A stretch of 64,000 nt of DNA from Chiua virens (lineage: Eukaryota > Basidiomycota > Agaricomycetes > Boletales > Boletaceae): NCBI GenBank assembly GCA_019787685.1, contig JAHNUO010000058.1, forward strand, positions 38,091 to 102,090, read 5' to 3'. Positions 1 to 8,423 of this stretch are shown here, in pieces. The notes under the pieces are model-generated. The model searched no databases. It had not been told where the DNA came from and saw only the letters and a program-made list of their open reading frames with translations. The position numbers and the translations under genes were made by a program. Positions within the stretch are counted from its first letter, which is position 1. Each line of letters opens with the position of its first letter.

Positions 1-102
1 AATATTCGAATTGATCTGATACCACTTATTCTTTCATTTTAACTTTCTCAATTTGGTATTACGAGCGTTTACATCACGTGCTATCGGCGCTTCTGCTTAT
101 CC

Positions 103-136
103 GCGCATATCATTGTATATTACAAGTGCGCCATTC
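103..136 (+). repeat. 34-nt dispersed repeat, copy 1 of 3
   Basis: A 34-nt motif begins GCGCATATCA and ends AAGTGCGCCAT plus two to three bases. It recurs with the same length at 2393-2426 and 2721-2754. The two ends are conserved and the middle varies. A weaker partial version follows at about 150-175. The function is unknown; it may mark remnants of one small mobile element. Confidence 0.6.
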
Positions 137-569
137 AGCTGTATTACTCGCGCTATATCACATTCATTTGTATCGTACTTATATATTATTCTACTGTCAG
201 AAAAGTATACATCTCAGCTATGGGCTCACCTTGGCCTGCGTGTTCCCAGTGGAGAAGGCACCAGAAGTTGGCACCGATTCTTGGTCGACAACTTGACTCG
301 CCACGATCGTTCTGGTCGTGTCGCTTCATGTCTTCGTTGTGATTGTGGTTTCTGCGGTGTTTTCATCGCCTGCTGAGTCGGCAGTCACATCGGCCGGTGT
401 GATTCAACATCCACAAGGGTTGAACACAACGCGTGGACAATGCCACAATGTGTCGCATCGTCGGCGCGTTGTGTTATCCTCTCGTCTTCACTGTGTCGAT
501 GTTGTCGTGTGACGTTGTTGGCGTGGAGGTGGCATGGAGACGGAGGGGGGAGGGGAGAACAGGAGGGAG

Positions 570-593
570 TCGTCGTCGTCGTCGTCGTCGTCG
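570..593. repeat. (GTC)n microsatellite
   Basis: About eight perfect GTC/TCG units in a row. Similar but imperfect CCTCGT repeats lie at about 727-760. Confidence 0.85.
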
Positions 594-1310
594 CTTCTTC
601 GTAGCACGTTGCGTTGTGTCATGGCGCTGTGTCCTCCTTCTTGTCTGCAGTGACCTGAACACACACTGCAGAGAAGGACAGAGGAGTGGTCCTGGCACGT
701 CGTATCACTTTGCCGTGCCATGCCGCATCCTCGTCCTCGTCCTCATCCTCGTCCTCTTCGTTTTCACATCGTGTCATTGTGCCATCCATCCATGTGGTCG
801 AGGGTGAGGTGGTACAAAGATCCATGGAGGAGGGTAGGTAACGTGCTCTGGCAGGGAGGGTGACGTGCAGGCTCAGTGATACACTTTGATATTGTCTCAC
901 CGCGCGGCATTATCATTGTGGCTCATTGTGGCATTCGTGTCCACCTCGCACGACAGGTGTGGGTGAGGGCTACAAAGGGAGTTGACGCGTGGGAGCACTC
1001 GTGTCCTGGCCTTCTCATGATCTGGCGATCCGAAGCCTGCACGCGAGGAGAGGTCGATGTGAAGACGAGGCAAGATGAACACGACACAACAACAATGCGA
1101 CTCATTGCCGCGTCGTCGTCATGTCGTGTCATGTCCCATTCGATCTCGTCGCCCTCACACAAAGGGTTGGAGGGTGAGGAGTGAGGAGCAGCGTATGACT
1201 TGCAGGGGGAGGCGTGAGAGGGCAAGGTGCAGGAGCCTTAAGGTATAGGGCAGTAAACGCGACGTTTCGACAATGCGACATATATCGCATCCTCGTCTCA
1301 TCGCAACAAA

Positions 1311-2010
1311 CCGGTGGTGGGTCGTCATCATGGGGTGTGGAGGGGGCCTGGGTCATCACCTCATTCGTCGGGTCCGACTCGTTGAGCCTCGAGGGGGGGA
1401 AGGAGACAGAGACAGAGAACAGAGGTGGAGGAGTTGTCGTTGTCACAATGAACCGGTAGTGGGTCGCCGTCATGGGGTGTTGGGAGCGAAGAGGAGGGGT
1501 GTCGTCACCTCGTTTATCACATTCAACTCGTCAAGCCTCCAGGAGGGAGAGGGAGGGAGGAGAAGTGGATTCGTCGTCATCGTCTCGTCGCGACGAACCG
1601 GTGGTGGGTCGCCATCGTGGGGTGTGGGGAGAGGTGAGGAGGGGGGTCATCGTGCCATTCGTTGTGTCCAACTCTTCGAGCCTCGAGGGGGGAGGAGGAG
1701 ACAGAGACAGAGAAGATGGGAGGAGGAGGAGGAGGAGTCACGATGAACCGGTGGTGGGTCGCCATCATGGGTGTGGGGACAGAAGAGAAGGGGTGTCGTC
1801 ACCTCGTTCGTCACCTTCGCCTCGTCAAGCCTCCAGGAGGGAGAGGGAGGGAGGTGGAGTGGAGTCGTCGTTGTCGTTGTCGTCTCGTCACAATGAACTG
1901 GTGGTGGGTCGCCATCGTGGGGTGTGGGGAGAGGAGAGCAGGGGGGTCGTCGTGGCATTCCTCGCGTCCGGCTCCTCGAGCCTCAAGCAGGGAAATCGAA
2001 ATAGTGAGGT
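1311..2010. repeat. Higher-order tandem repeat, ~150-bp monomers alternating A-B-A-B-A
   Basis: The marker CCGGTGGTGGGTCG, with small changes, starts monomers at 1311, 1453, 1598, 1748 and 1898, a spacing of 142-150 bp. Monomers 1, 3 and 5 share an A type (GAGCCTCGAGGGG followed by GAGACAGAGACAGAG in the first two). Monomers 2 and 4 share a B type (AAGCCTCCAGGAGGGAG then GGGAGGGAGG). The array therefore has a roughly 295-300 bp dimeric higher-order period. The last A monomer is shortened and diverges around 2010. Confidence 0.8.
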
Positions 2011-2392
2011 GAGGTGGCACAGAGGAGCCTGAGGGGGAAGGAAGGGGGAGTCCACAGTAGGTGACGTCCCAGTGCAGCACTACAGCGATGCGACAATGTC
2101 CTGCGTCGTCATCGCAGCACTTTGTGACTTCGCCGTCTCCAGGTGGCACACGGTTGTTCGCCACGTCGTCGTCGTCAAGTGATCTATGCGTAGGGGTAGC
2201 AGAGCGGGGAAGACAGGTGAGGTCCGTGAGGTGTAGGAGGTCAGGGATGTGCGCTTGCACCCCATGATCCGTGGTAGTTCCATATATGGCAACCCACACC
2301 CATGGACACCCGTCCAACCTGTCCCGGGTGTCCCGTACTCCTACAGTTCCATGGATGTCAACGTACTGTAGAGCTAATTATTCATATATTTC

Positions 2393-2426
2393 GCGCATTT
2401 CATTCACTTGTGGAAGTGCGCCATCT
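2393..2426 (+). repeat. 34-nt dispersed repeat, copy 2 of 3
   Basis: Same conserved ends as the copy at 103-136 (GCGCATTTCA at the left, AAGTGCGCCAT near the right) and the same length. Confidence 0.6.
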
Positions 2427-2505
2427 GATCCATTCTTCATACATGTACTTCAAACTTAGACTACGTACACAACATGAATACATGAATAATTAATTTTACC
2501 TTTCG

Positions 2506-2578
2506 GATAAGTCTAAATGCAGCAGGCGACATCATCACACATGTGCAAATAACTTCACCTGCTCAATTTAGACTTATC
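2506..2578. repeat. Imperfect inverted repeat / stem-loop
   Basis: Two 21-nt arms (2506-2526 and 2558-2578) are inverted copies with two mismatches. The outer 13 nt (GATAAGTCTAAAT) are perfect. The loop is 31 nt. It could be the terminal inverted repeats of a tiny MITE or an internally deleted element, or simply a hairpin. Confidence 0.7.
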
Positions 2579-2720
2579 TTAAACTCACAATGTATTATTT
2601 ATATTTTGTGCTCTGTCCTAAATAATTCAAATGCTGTCGTGATTGTGTAATATGCAGTCAAATTACCATTTTTGGTTTTGTATATAGCATTTATATTAGT
2701 AGTTTATATTGTTGGATTGT

Positions 2721-2754
2721 GCGCATATCACATATACCTTGAAGTGCGCCATAC
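2721..2754 (+). repeat. 34-nt dispersed repeat, copy 3 of 3
   Basis: Third copy of the motif at 103-136, with conserved GCGCATATCA at the left and AAGTGCGCCAT near the right. Confidence 0.6.
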
Positions 2755-2913
2755 ATGTAGTCATTTCCTTACCCGAACCTTACCCTTACCCTAATGTATT
2801 TGTAAAAATGTACTAGAATGCTGAACAGACTCTTATGATCTCATTCTTTTTGCTATGTCAAATGTGATCTTATGGACCATTTAGATAGGGGTATTTCCAT
2901 ATTTAGATGGATT

Positions 2914-2932
2914 AGGGTTACAATGTAACCCT
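2914..2932. repeat. 19-nt palindrome next to transposase fragment
   Basis: Perfect inverted repeat AGGGTTACA-A-TGTAACCCT. It lies immediately beyond the 3' end of the truncated Tnp2-like frame and may mark the break point where the rest of the element was lost. Confidence 0.6.
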
Positions 2933-2938
2933 AGGGTG

Positions 2939-4028
2939 CTAGGGTTGGACAGCAGAAGTGATGCATAACTGAGGGCCGATCGGAAACGATGTAAACTTCT
3001 GGCAAGGTTTGTTGTTTTCATCATAGCGGGCCTCCTCGCACTCGGGACACTCGGTGGAACGAGCAAATGGTCCCGTGAACGCAATACACTTGCAAGGACA
3101 TATGTCAACAGTCATTTCCTCGATACCGCTTAGTTCGGCAGCGATGGTTTTGATGCGGGAGATCCCTGGTAGCTCGAGAACCGGATTGAATTGTTGCAAG
3201 GCAGCACGTACTTTGAGATAGTCTTCATCAGCGTTCTTGAGTTCGAGGTAGAGGCGAATGGCGAGTCGGAGAATGGGGTCCCTGTCAAGGTTCAGTGTAT
3301 CTTGTAGTGGGTGGCGCAGGCGATCAATGGCTTCCTTTGAGAGTCCGGTATTGGGATCGTCGAGAGAAGCTGTTTGCAGGCCGAGAATGAATGCAAGGGA
3401 TGCACGTAGATCAGCAAGCTTAACGTTGTCGTAGATCTCGTTCAGAAGCACGTCGGCGTCGGCGTCGAGAGATGGAGGTAGATCCCGACCAGAGGAATCT
3501 GGGCTCAAAACGCCTTGGTTGGTATCAGGCTCATCAGGCAGGGAATCTGAAGAATGAGGTGGAGGGGAGTGGGGGTGAAAGCCAGGACCGGGAGAAGGCA
3601 TTGGGGACCATCTGCGAGGGGGAGAATTGGGGAGTGTTGAAGCTCGCGGATGTTGAGAAGGTTCGGGGTCTGCAAACTCGTTGTCACTGTCTGCGTCTTC
3701 AACAGTGGCTTGCAGAGAATGCTGGGCCGGTAAGTAGATACACAAAGACAAAATATCGATGGTGAAACCTACCTCTCGCAGGGGAGAATTGGTTGTATCG
3801 AGCCCGGTCTGCATGGAGGTACGCAAGCTCTCGAAATGCAAATCTTCGCGCGATTCTGGAGTTACTCGGCCGGCTGGAGGCAAGAATGAGATCTTGGTAG
3901 TTTCCTGTAGCGAGCGCTCTATCGGCCTTAGCGTCGTCGTCACGATACTTTTTGTGGGTGCGATATGTCGAATGGGAAACTTGGGTCGGCGTGCCTCCGC
4001 ATCGTCGTCGACAATTGCAAGTCGGCAT
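2939..4028 (-). pseudogene. Truncated Tnp2-like (CACTA/EnSpm) transposase, N-terminal part
   Basis: On the minus strand the sequence starts at 4028 with MPTCNCRRRCGG and a following Ser-Thr-Tyr-Arg-Thr-His segment. That is the usual N-terminus of basidiomycete Tnp2-family proteins. An intron at 3772-3709 (GTAGGT...CAAG, 64 nt) joins exon 1 to a frame running to 2939. Near its end it carries the typical Cys-rich motif CPCKCIAFTGPF followed by ECPECEEARYD, as seen before the Tnp2 catalytic domain. The frame stops just after this motif, about ten residues into the conserved Gly/Pro-Gln-Leu segment, so the whole transposase core is missing. About 340 residues remain, including a Pro/Ser-rich acidic middle. 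I call it a 3'-truncated transposon relic; the family assignment is from remembered motifs. Confidence 0.7.
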
Positions 4029-4036
4029 ATCTAGAA

Positions 4037-4098
4037 GAACTGCTGGACGTTGGGAAAAAAGCTAGAGGGAAAGTTCTTTGTCCAACGTCCAGTAGTTC
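4037..4098. repeat. Inverted repeat upstream of transposase start
   Basis: 17-nt arms (4037-4053 and 4082-4098) are inverted copies with one mismatch. The core CTGGACGTTGG / CCAACGTCCAG is perfect. The loop is 28 nt. It sits 8 nt upstream of the transposase ATG, so it may be a subterminal repeat of the element. Confidence 0.7.
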
Positions 4099-4189
4099 GA
4101 GGTCAGTAGATACCAGGCCCAACGACAGTGCTTGGACGAAGAAAGAAGGCCGGTCCACCGGGACGGGTAGCCGATGGAGTCAATCGAGT

Positions 4190-4269
4190 CTCGTATCTTG
4201 CTCGTTTACCTCGTAACTTGTTGGTTTAACTCGTATCTTGCTCACTTATTTCGTATCTTGTTCATTATT
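4190..4269. repeat. Four tandem copies of a 20-bp unit
   Basis: Units of exactly 20 bp start at 4190, 4210, 4230 and 4250, with consensus CTCGTATCTTGCTCNTTTAT. The unit pattern ends at 4269. Its position upstream of the truncated transposase fits the subterminal tandem motifs to which CACTA transposases bind. Confidence 0.85.
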
Positions 4270-4489
4270 TCGATGGTATGATGTCATTTTGTAAAAGATG
4301 GGAGGAATCGACACTCCCGTTGTATTTCCGTGTATGCGCAAATTAACATTTGTATATGTTTGTACTACTCTGGATTTCTATGTTGTAGGTTTTGACTGGG
4401 GATCAATCCCTAATCAAAACCTCCTCCCAAGCATTAGTTCACTTCATCTTATCTTTCTTTTTGAGAGAGCACATTAACCTAACCACCCA

Positions 4490-6058
4490 ATGGGACCCCG
4501 CTATATGGACTATGCCTCCCCACGCGGCGTACACGTTGCAGAGACGTTCACGGATGAAGACGAGGATCCTTACCGTCGCGATTTCGCACCCCCTCCTCAC
4601 AGAAAGAATCGCTACAGTCACTCTGTACATCAGACACCCCACATCAGAGATGTGACTTGGATATCTTCCCCCGACCCGATTGGATTGCAGACACCCCGTA
4701 CCAGCAGCAGGATATCCCCCGCACCGTGGTTGTCTCCCCAGCAGGCACCGTCTTCCCCTGTGTTTCGCCCAGCGAGCGCTGCCCCGCCCAGCCCTGCCCC
4801 AACGGTTGGGGAGCATATGGCGGTCGACGACATCTTCCTACCGCCCGAACTCGTAGACCCATATCGTCCCCAGCATAAACGCTCACGCAGCGGCACAGGT
4901 CTCCTCAAATCATTCTGGCACGGACTCAAGAAGCTCTCTGGGCACGCCTACCAGCCCCCGTACATGTCGCAATCCGGATCATACATCAGCCAGACCATGG
5001 AAGTACCTGCGCCAGGCATGAGCGACCCGAGCGACGCTACCCAGTATATCCACCCGACGCCCCCAGAGTCAGATGAACGGAGCATGGCGCCGTACACCTC
5101 CCCCTACGCGCGTCGATCGAATCTCGGCGCTACACCTGCCGTCATTCCCGCCTCACTGCGCCCAGGGTCTCCTGTCCCCTCCATGAAAATCCCCTCCCCC
5201 AGCAGCGCCGTTGTGCATGCTGTTCCTCCCGCTTCGCTGCATGCATCACCTGTACCCTCGATGAGGGTCGTGTCTCCACGCGGCGGCGCTTCGCCCATCG
5301 TCCCTCCTGGCTCGGTCCGTATGCCGTCTGTGGCCTCGTCCGCGCCCGCTCCTTCCATCGATATCGCGCCCCCGATCACGATCGTATCGCCTTCGGACTC
5401 TGTGCCCCCTTCCCCGCTCCGCAACTCGATTCGGTCGCTCCGCCCGGTGTCCCCCGTCGCAGGTATACCAAGACACCCTGCGGTAGCTGTGCAGGAGCCC
5501 GTCAGACCTGCATCCGTGCCTCCCTTTGAGGATGGCTCACAAACGCTGCATGACCACATGCCCGTCATCCCGCCTGTCGAAACCCAGTTTTTCTCCGCAC
5601 CGACGGAGAGGATCAGGTTCCCCGAGGGTCCCAAAGCGACGTTTGACGAACTATTGTCACCCAGTGGTTCGTTCGCCTCGACGCTCGCGCGCATGCGGCG
5701 ATTCGTCGATGGTCTCCCCTGGGTATCCGAGGAGCAAATTGCACACCCGTATGTCCCGAGCCAGACACCGCGAAGTCGACTGCGCGAAAGGGTGCGCAAG
5801 GGTGCGGATCCTTCGTGGTACAACGAGCGGCCAGAGGAAATGGAGAGACGGGCGTATTGGTCGGAGTGGGATATGTGGGCGATGCAGTCGGCGGCAGAGT
5901 TGTGGAGCGAGCGAGGGCGTGCAGCGAGGTGGGGAGTGGATGCGGGCGTGTCTGGACCAGGACAGTGGCCAGGTGTTGTGTACCCACATGGGTATATTCC
6001 TGCGCAACCTATTGTCATTCCGCCGGGGTACCCGCCTCCGGGGATTGTAATTGAATAG
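4490..6058 (+). CDS. Pro/Ser-rich protein of unknown function
   Basis: Intronless frame of 522 codons beginning MGPRYMDYASP, with an A-rich upstream context (CACCCAATGG). Residues 50-330 are dominated by proline, serine, alanine and valine with repeated PASL/PSM-type short phrases, so this part is probably disordered. The last 130 residues are different: charged and tryptophan-rich, with WSEWDMWAMQ and a Gly-Pro-rich tail ending PPGIVIE. No catalytic motif, signal peptide or membrane segment is seen. Codon usage is GC-rich at the third position like the neighbouring real genes, which supports a genuine gene. It lies between the transposon relic and the ribosomal protein gene, on the same strand as the latter. 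I do not recognise the family. Confidence 0.75.
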   Translation: MGPRYMDYASPRGVHVAETFTDEDEDPYRRDFAPPPHRKNRYSHSVHQTPHIRDVTWISSPDPIGLQTPRTSSRISPAPWLSPQQAPSSPVFRPASAAPPSPAPTVGEHMAVDDIFLPPELVDPYRPQHKRSRSGTGLLKSFWHGLKKLSGHAYQPPYMSQSGSYISQTMEVPAPGMSDPSDATQYIHPTPPESDERSMAPYTSPYARRSNLGATPAVIPASLRPGSPVPSMKIPSPSSAVVHAVPPASLHASPVPSMRVVSPRGGASPIVPPGSVRMPSVASSAPAPSIDIAPPITIVSPSDSVPPSPLRNSIRSLRPVSPVAGIPRHPAVAVQEPVRPASVPPFEDGSQTLHDHMPVIPPVETQFFSAPTERIRFPEGPKATFDELLSPSGSFASTLARMRRFVDGLPWVSEEQIAHPYVPSQTPRSRLRERVRKGADPSWYNERPEEMERRAYWSEWDMWAMQSAAELWSERGRAARWGVDAGVSGPGQWPGVVYPHGYIPAQPIVIPPGYPPPGIVIE

Positions 6059-6204
6059 TGCACATGAGCTTGATCTGTACCATACTTTGGGTAATTGTCT
6101 ATACATGGTAACTCATCTTATGTTTTTCCCACGTTCTCAGCCTCAGTGTCGTTGATTGCCTCTCACCAGTATCCCTCAAACACAATCCTCAAGAAGACGA
6201 CAAC

Positions 6205-6989
6205 ATGGTGAGTAACAATGTTGCTCTGATTCATGAGACACTTTTCTGTCCCTCTGGACGTCGCTTTGGACGCTCAAGGAGGCTGGATGAAGCAGTTGGC
6301 GGGTGGATGTACGCAAGATTGGTTGGATGGGGTTGGGAAGATTGTCCTCGAGATGTGTTTTTGGTTGAATGCTAGGGACGCTGACCACCACCTCTGCTTT
6401 TTTTTCCTTGACAGACGAAAGGTTGGTTTCCAACGAGGTTTCTACAGGCCTACTGACGATCGGTCATTTTGCGTAACCTTTCACCCCTCGTTCTTCCTCG
6501 CGTGATGATCAGGTACTTCGTCCTTTGGGTACGTTCTCGTTAGCATCCGTTCCCTCGCTGTCCTTCCCACTCATTTGAATTTGCACCGTCTTTACGCCTG
6601 CGGCTAAACACCCTGCAGTAAGCGTCACACCAAGACCCACACGCTCTGCCGGCGCTGTGGCAACCGAGCTTTCCACAGACAACACAAGAGTGCGTTTTTA
6701 TACCCGAGCCTGCAATGCCGCTCATTCACATGTGTACACTTAGCTTGCGGGCAATGTGGATACCCCGCTGCCAAACTTCGTTCATACGAGTGGGGACAAA
6801 AGGCCAAGCGCCGAAAGACGACCGGAACGGGTCGTATGCGGTATCTCAAGGACGTATCGAGGCGATTCAAGAACGGGTTCAGGTGAGCCAATCACTTTCT
6901 CCTTTGTTTGACGTCTGTCGGTACAACGACACGCTTGCAGAGAGAACACCGTCGCCAAGAAGCGCTCCAGAAAACCCACGGAGGCATGA
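6205..6989 (+). CDS. RPL37: 60S ribosomal protein eL37
   Basis: Six exons splice to a 94-residue protein: 6205-6207, 6415-6421, 6513-6528, 6619-6689, 6744-6882 and 6941-6989. The product begins MTKGTSSFGKRHTKTH and carries the zinc-ribbon cysteines CRRC (19-22) and CGQC (34-37). The basic segment [15 protein letters not shown] and the ending KRSRKPTEA follow. All are hallmarks of eL37, which sits at the polypeptide exit side of the large subunit and binds 5.8S/25S rRNA. Every intron is GT-AG. The first exon is only the ATG, the second is 7 nt and the third 16 nt, so the gene is easily missed by gene finders. The first intron, 207 nt, is the longest. A strong constitutive promoter would be expected; the upstream pyrimidine-rich tract fits but is not diagnostic. 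Confidence 0.97.
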
Positions 6990-7276
6990 GGACAGTCGGA
7001 GGATAGGAGGGATGGGTTATCCTGATTGTACCTTCGAATGTATATTTCTTTTCTCCATTCGCACAGACCGATTCACAACATCATATGTGATTCTACAAGC
7101 CATGCCACACATGTTCAAAGAAAAGCGACGCCCAATAAACCCTGAAATGAATTGTCCGAACAATAGATTGGATAAAGATAAAATAACGATAGCAAGAGAT
7201 GATATGTGCGCGCGATAACTAAATACGGAGGCATAACCCAATCTCGCTCTGGAAGAAGCCCCTATTGAGGGGCCCA

Positions 7277-8199
7277 TCAAACATCACCAGAATCACCGTC
7301 CTGCAGGTTATGGATGCGGAGGTGCTGGTTCAAGTTGTCCCGCCTGCTAAATGCACGACTGCAGTTCCCATATTTGCACACCCATGCTTAGGAGCAACAA
7401 GCGTAAGCGACGAGTACCGGAACGCAAGAACGGCAAGAACCAAGTGTGACCTACGCTTTTCGTTGGTATGAATGGAGCGAATATGACGCTTGAGGTGTTC
7501 ACCCCTGACAAAACACTTTCCGCACCCGTCCGCCTGGCAGGTATACGTACGCACGCCTTTTTTCGTCTTGTCCCTGCTGGCGGCGTAGACGGGCTCACCG
7601 TTGGACGTGGGTACTTTTCGACCGCGAGACTTCTTTGCGAGGCCGGGAATCGGGACGGGGACTCTGATCATGGAACGGGAACCACGACGAGATGGACGAA
7701 TGGCGTGTGAGTCCACGGATGGTGCAGAAATGGATGCTGGGTTGATGCTAGGAGAGGGAATAAAGTCTGAATCCGCGGGGTCGAATTCGCTGTCCATGTC
7801 TTCGGAGGAGGGATCTGTGCTGCCATAGAATTGCAAGTCGGTGGTGTCGCTGAGAGTACCTGAGGTGGAGGCAGAGAGTGGTATTTGGAAGGGGGGGAGG
7901 TTCGAGATGGGCATCTGCATGGTCATGGGTACGCTGGAGGGGAGGGAGAGGTCGGAGAGGCGCACGGTGGGCTGAGGATGGAAAGGAGCGGGGTTGGTGG
8001 TGGAACAATGACGACGGTTTGGGTCGGGGAGCAAGCCAAGGGGACAGTCTGGGGTGGAGGGTTGGTGGAGAAGGCTCCCATCGAGCGAATCCCAGTCAGG
8101 ATGTTCGAGAGAGTCGGGTGACCAGACGAGGTCGTGGTTGTTGTCATCGAAGACGGTGAATTGGCTGTGGAACAAGTCCATGTCTGCCATTGTCGACAT
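7277..8199 (-). CDS. C2H2 zinc-finger transcription factor, Msn2/Msn4-like
   Basis: Two exons on the minus strand: 8199-7455 and 7386-7277, with a 68-nt GT-AG intron at 7454-7387. Together they give 284 residues. The N-terminal 200 residues are Ser/Pro/Asp-rich with hydrophobic patches, as in activation domains. A basic patch (KKSRGRKVP) precedes two C-terminal C2H2 fingers, at about 219-244 (EHLKRHIRSIH) and 250-274 (SRRDNLNQHLRIH), separated by a TNEKP linker. The order EHLKRH-IRSxH then DNLxQHLxxH is that of the yeast stress factors Msn2/Msn4, which bind AGGGG stress elements. The intron falls in the linker codon. It is transcribed away from the Opi1-like gene across a 224-bp shared promoter. 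The exact target set cannot be inferred. Confidence 0.88.
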
Positions 8200-8423
8200 G
8201 AGTGAAGAAAACAGACATTCTGGTCGAGATTTATGTGACTAGGAAATATATTCTGTGGCTGGTCGATATTCGAATTAGGGGACCAATTCAATAGAATATT
8301 CATATGTCATCATACTCAGGGGATTTCCTTTTCGGGTTCATTCTTTTATGGCATCTACCCAAACACGTGAAATTGCATGGAGTATGTGCGCGTTCTTTGG
8401 CGCCACAATCATCCACTTCTTGG
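8200..8423. promoter_or_regulatory. Divergent promoter with two STRE-like sites
   Basis: This 224-bp gap separates the start codons of the Msn2/4-like factor and the Opi1-like factor. It contains AGGGG at 8277-8281 and again at 8318-8322, the core stress-response element recognised by Msn2/4-type fingers. An E-box-like CATATG lies at about 8301-8306. Short A/T-rich stretches are present, but no clear TATA box can be fixed for either gene. Confidence 0.5.

Larger units (their letters stand above)
1..2500. other. Gene-free GC-rich repeat region
   Basis: No reading frame here has a recognisable domain or a plausible exon structure. The sequence from about 300 to 2270 is dominated by GTC/CGT, GAGG and GTGG-rich tracts. 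These open long arginine-, serine- and aspartate-rich frames on both strands, which is typical of low-complexity DNA rather than genes. Tandem and dispersed repeats inside it are listed separately. Confidence 0.6.

Noticed and set aside
1472..2317. Long Arg/Ser/Gly-rich frames on both strands in the satellite region
   Set aside because: They exist because the GAGG/GTC repeats lack stop codons in several frames; no start context, introns or conserved motif.
2768..2800. Telomere-like TTACCC / CCTTACCCTA words
   Set aside because: Only two or three imperfect units that are not in register; far too short for a telomere or a clear interstitial telomeric repeat.
4630..6063. Minus-strand frames of up to 319 codons opposite the Pro/Ser-rich gene
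   Set aside because: Shadows of the plus-strand frame; Gly/Asp/Thr-rich mirror composition without independent signals.
6208..6414. Possible snoRNA inside the first intron of the eL37 gene
   Set aside because: A CTGA and a TGATGA-like word can be picked out but their order and spacing do not give a proper C/D box RNA.
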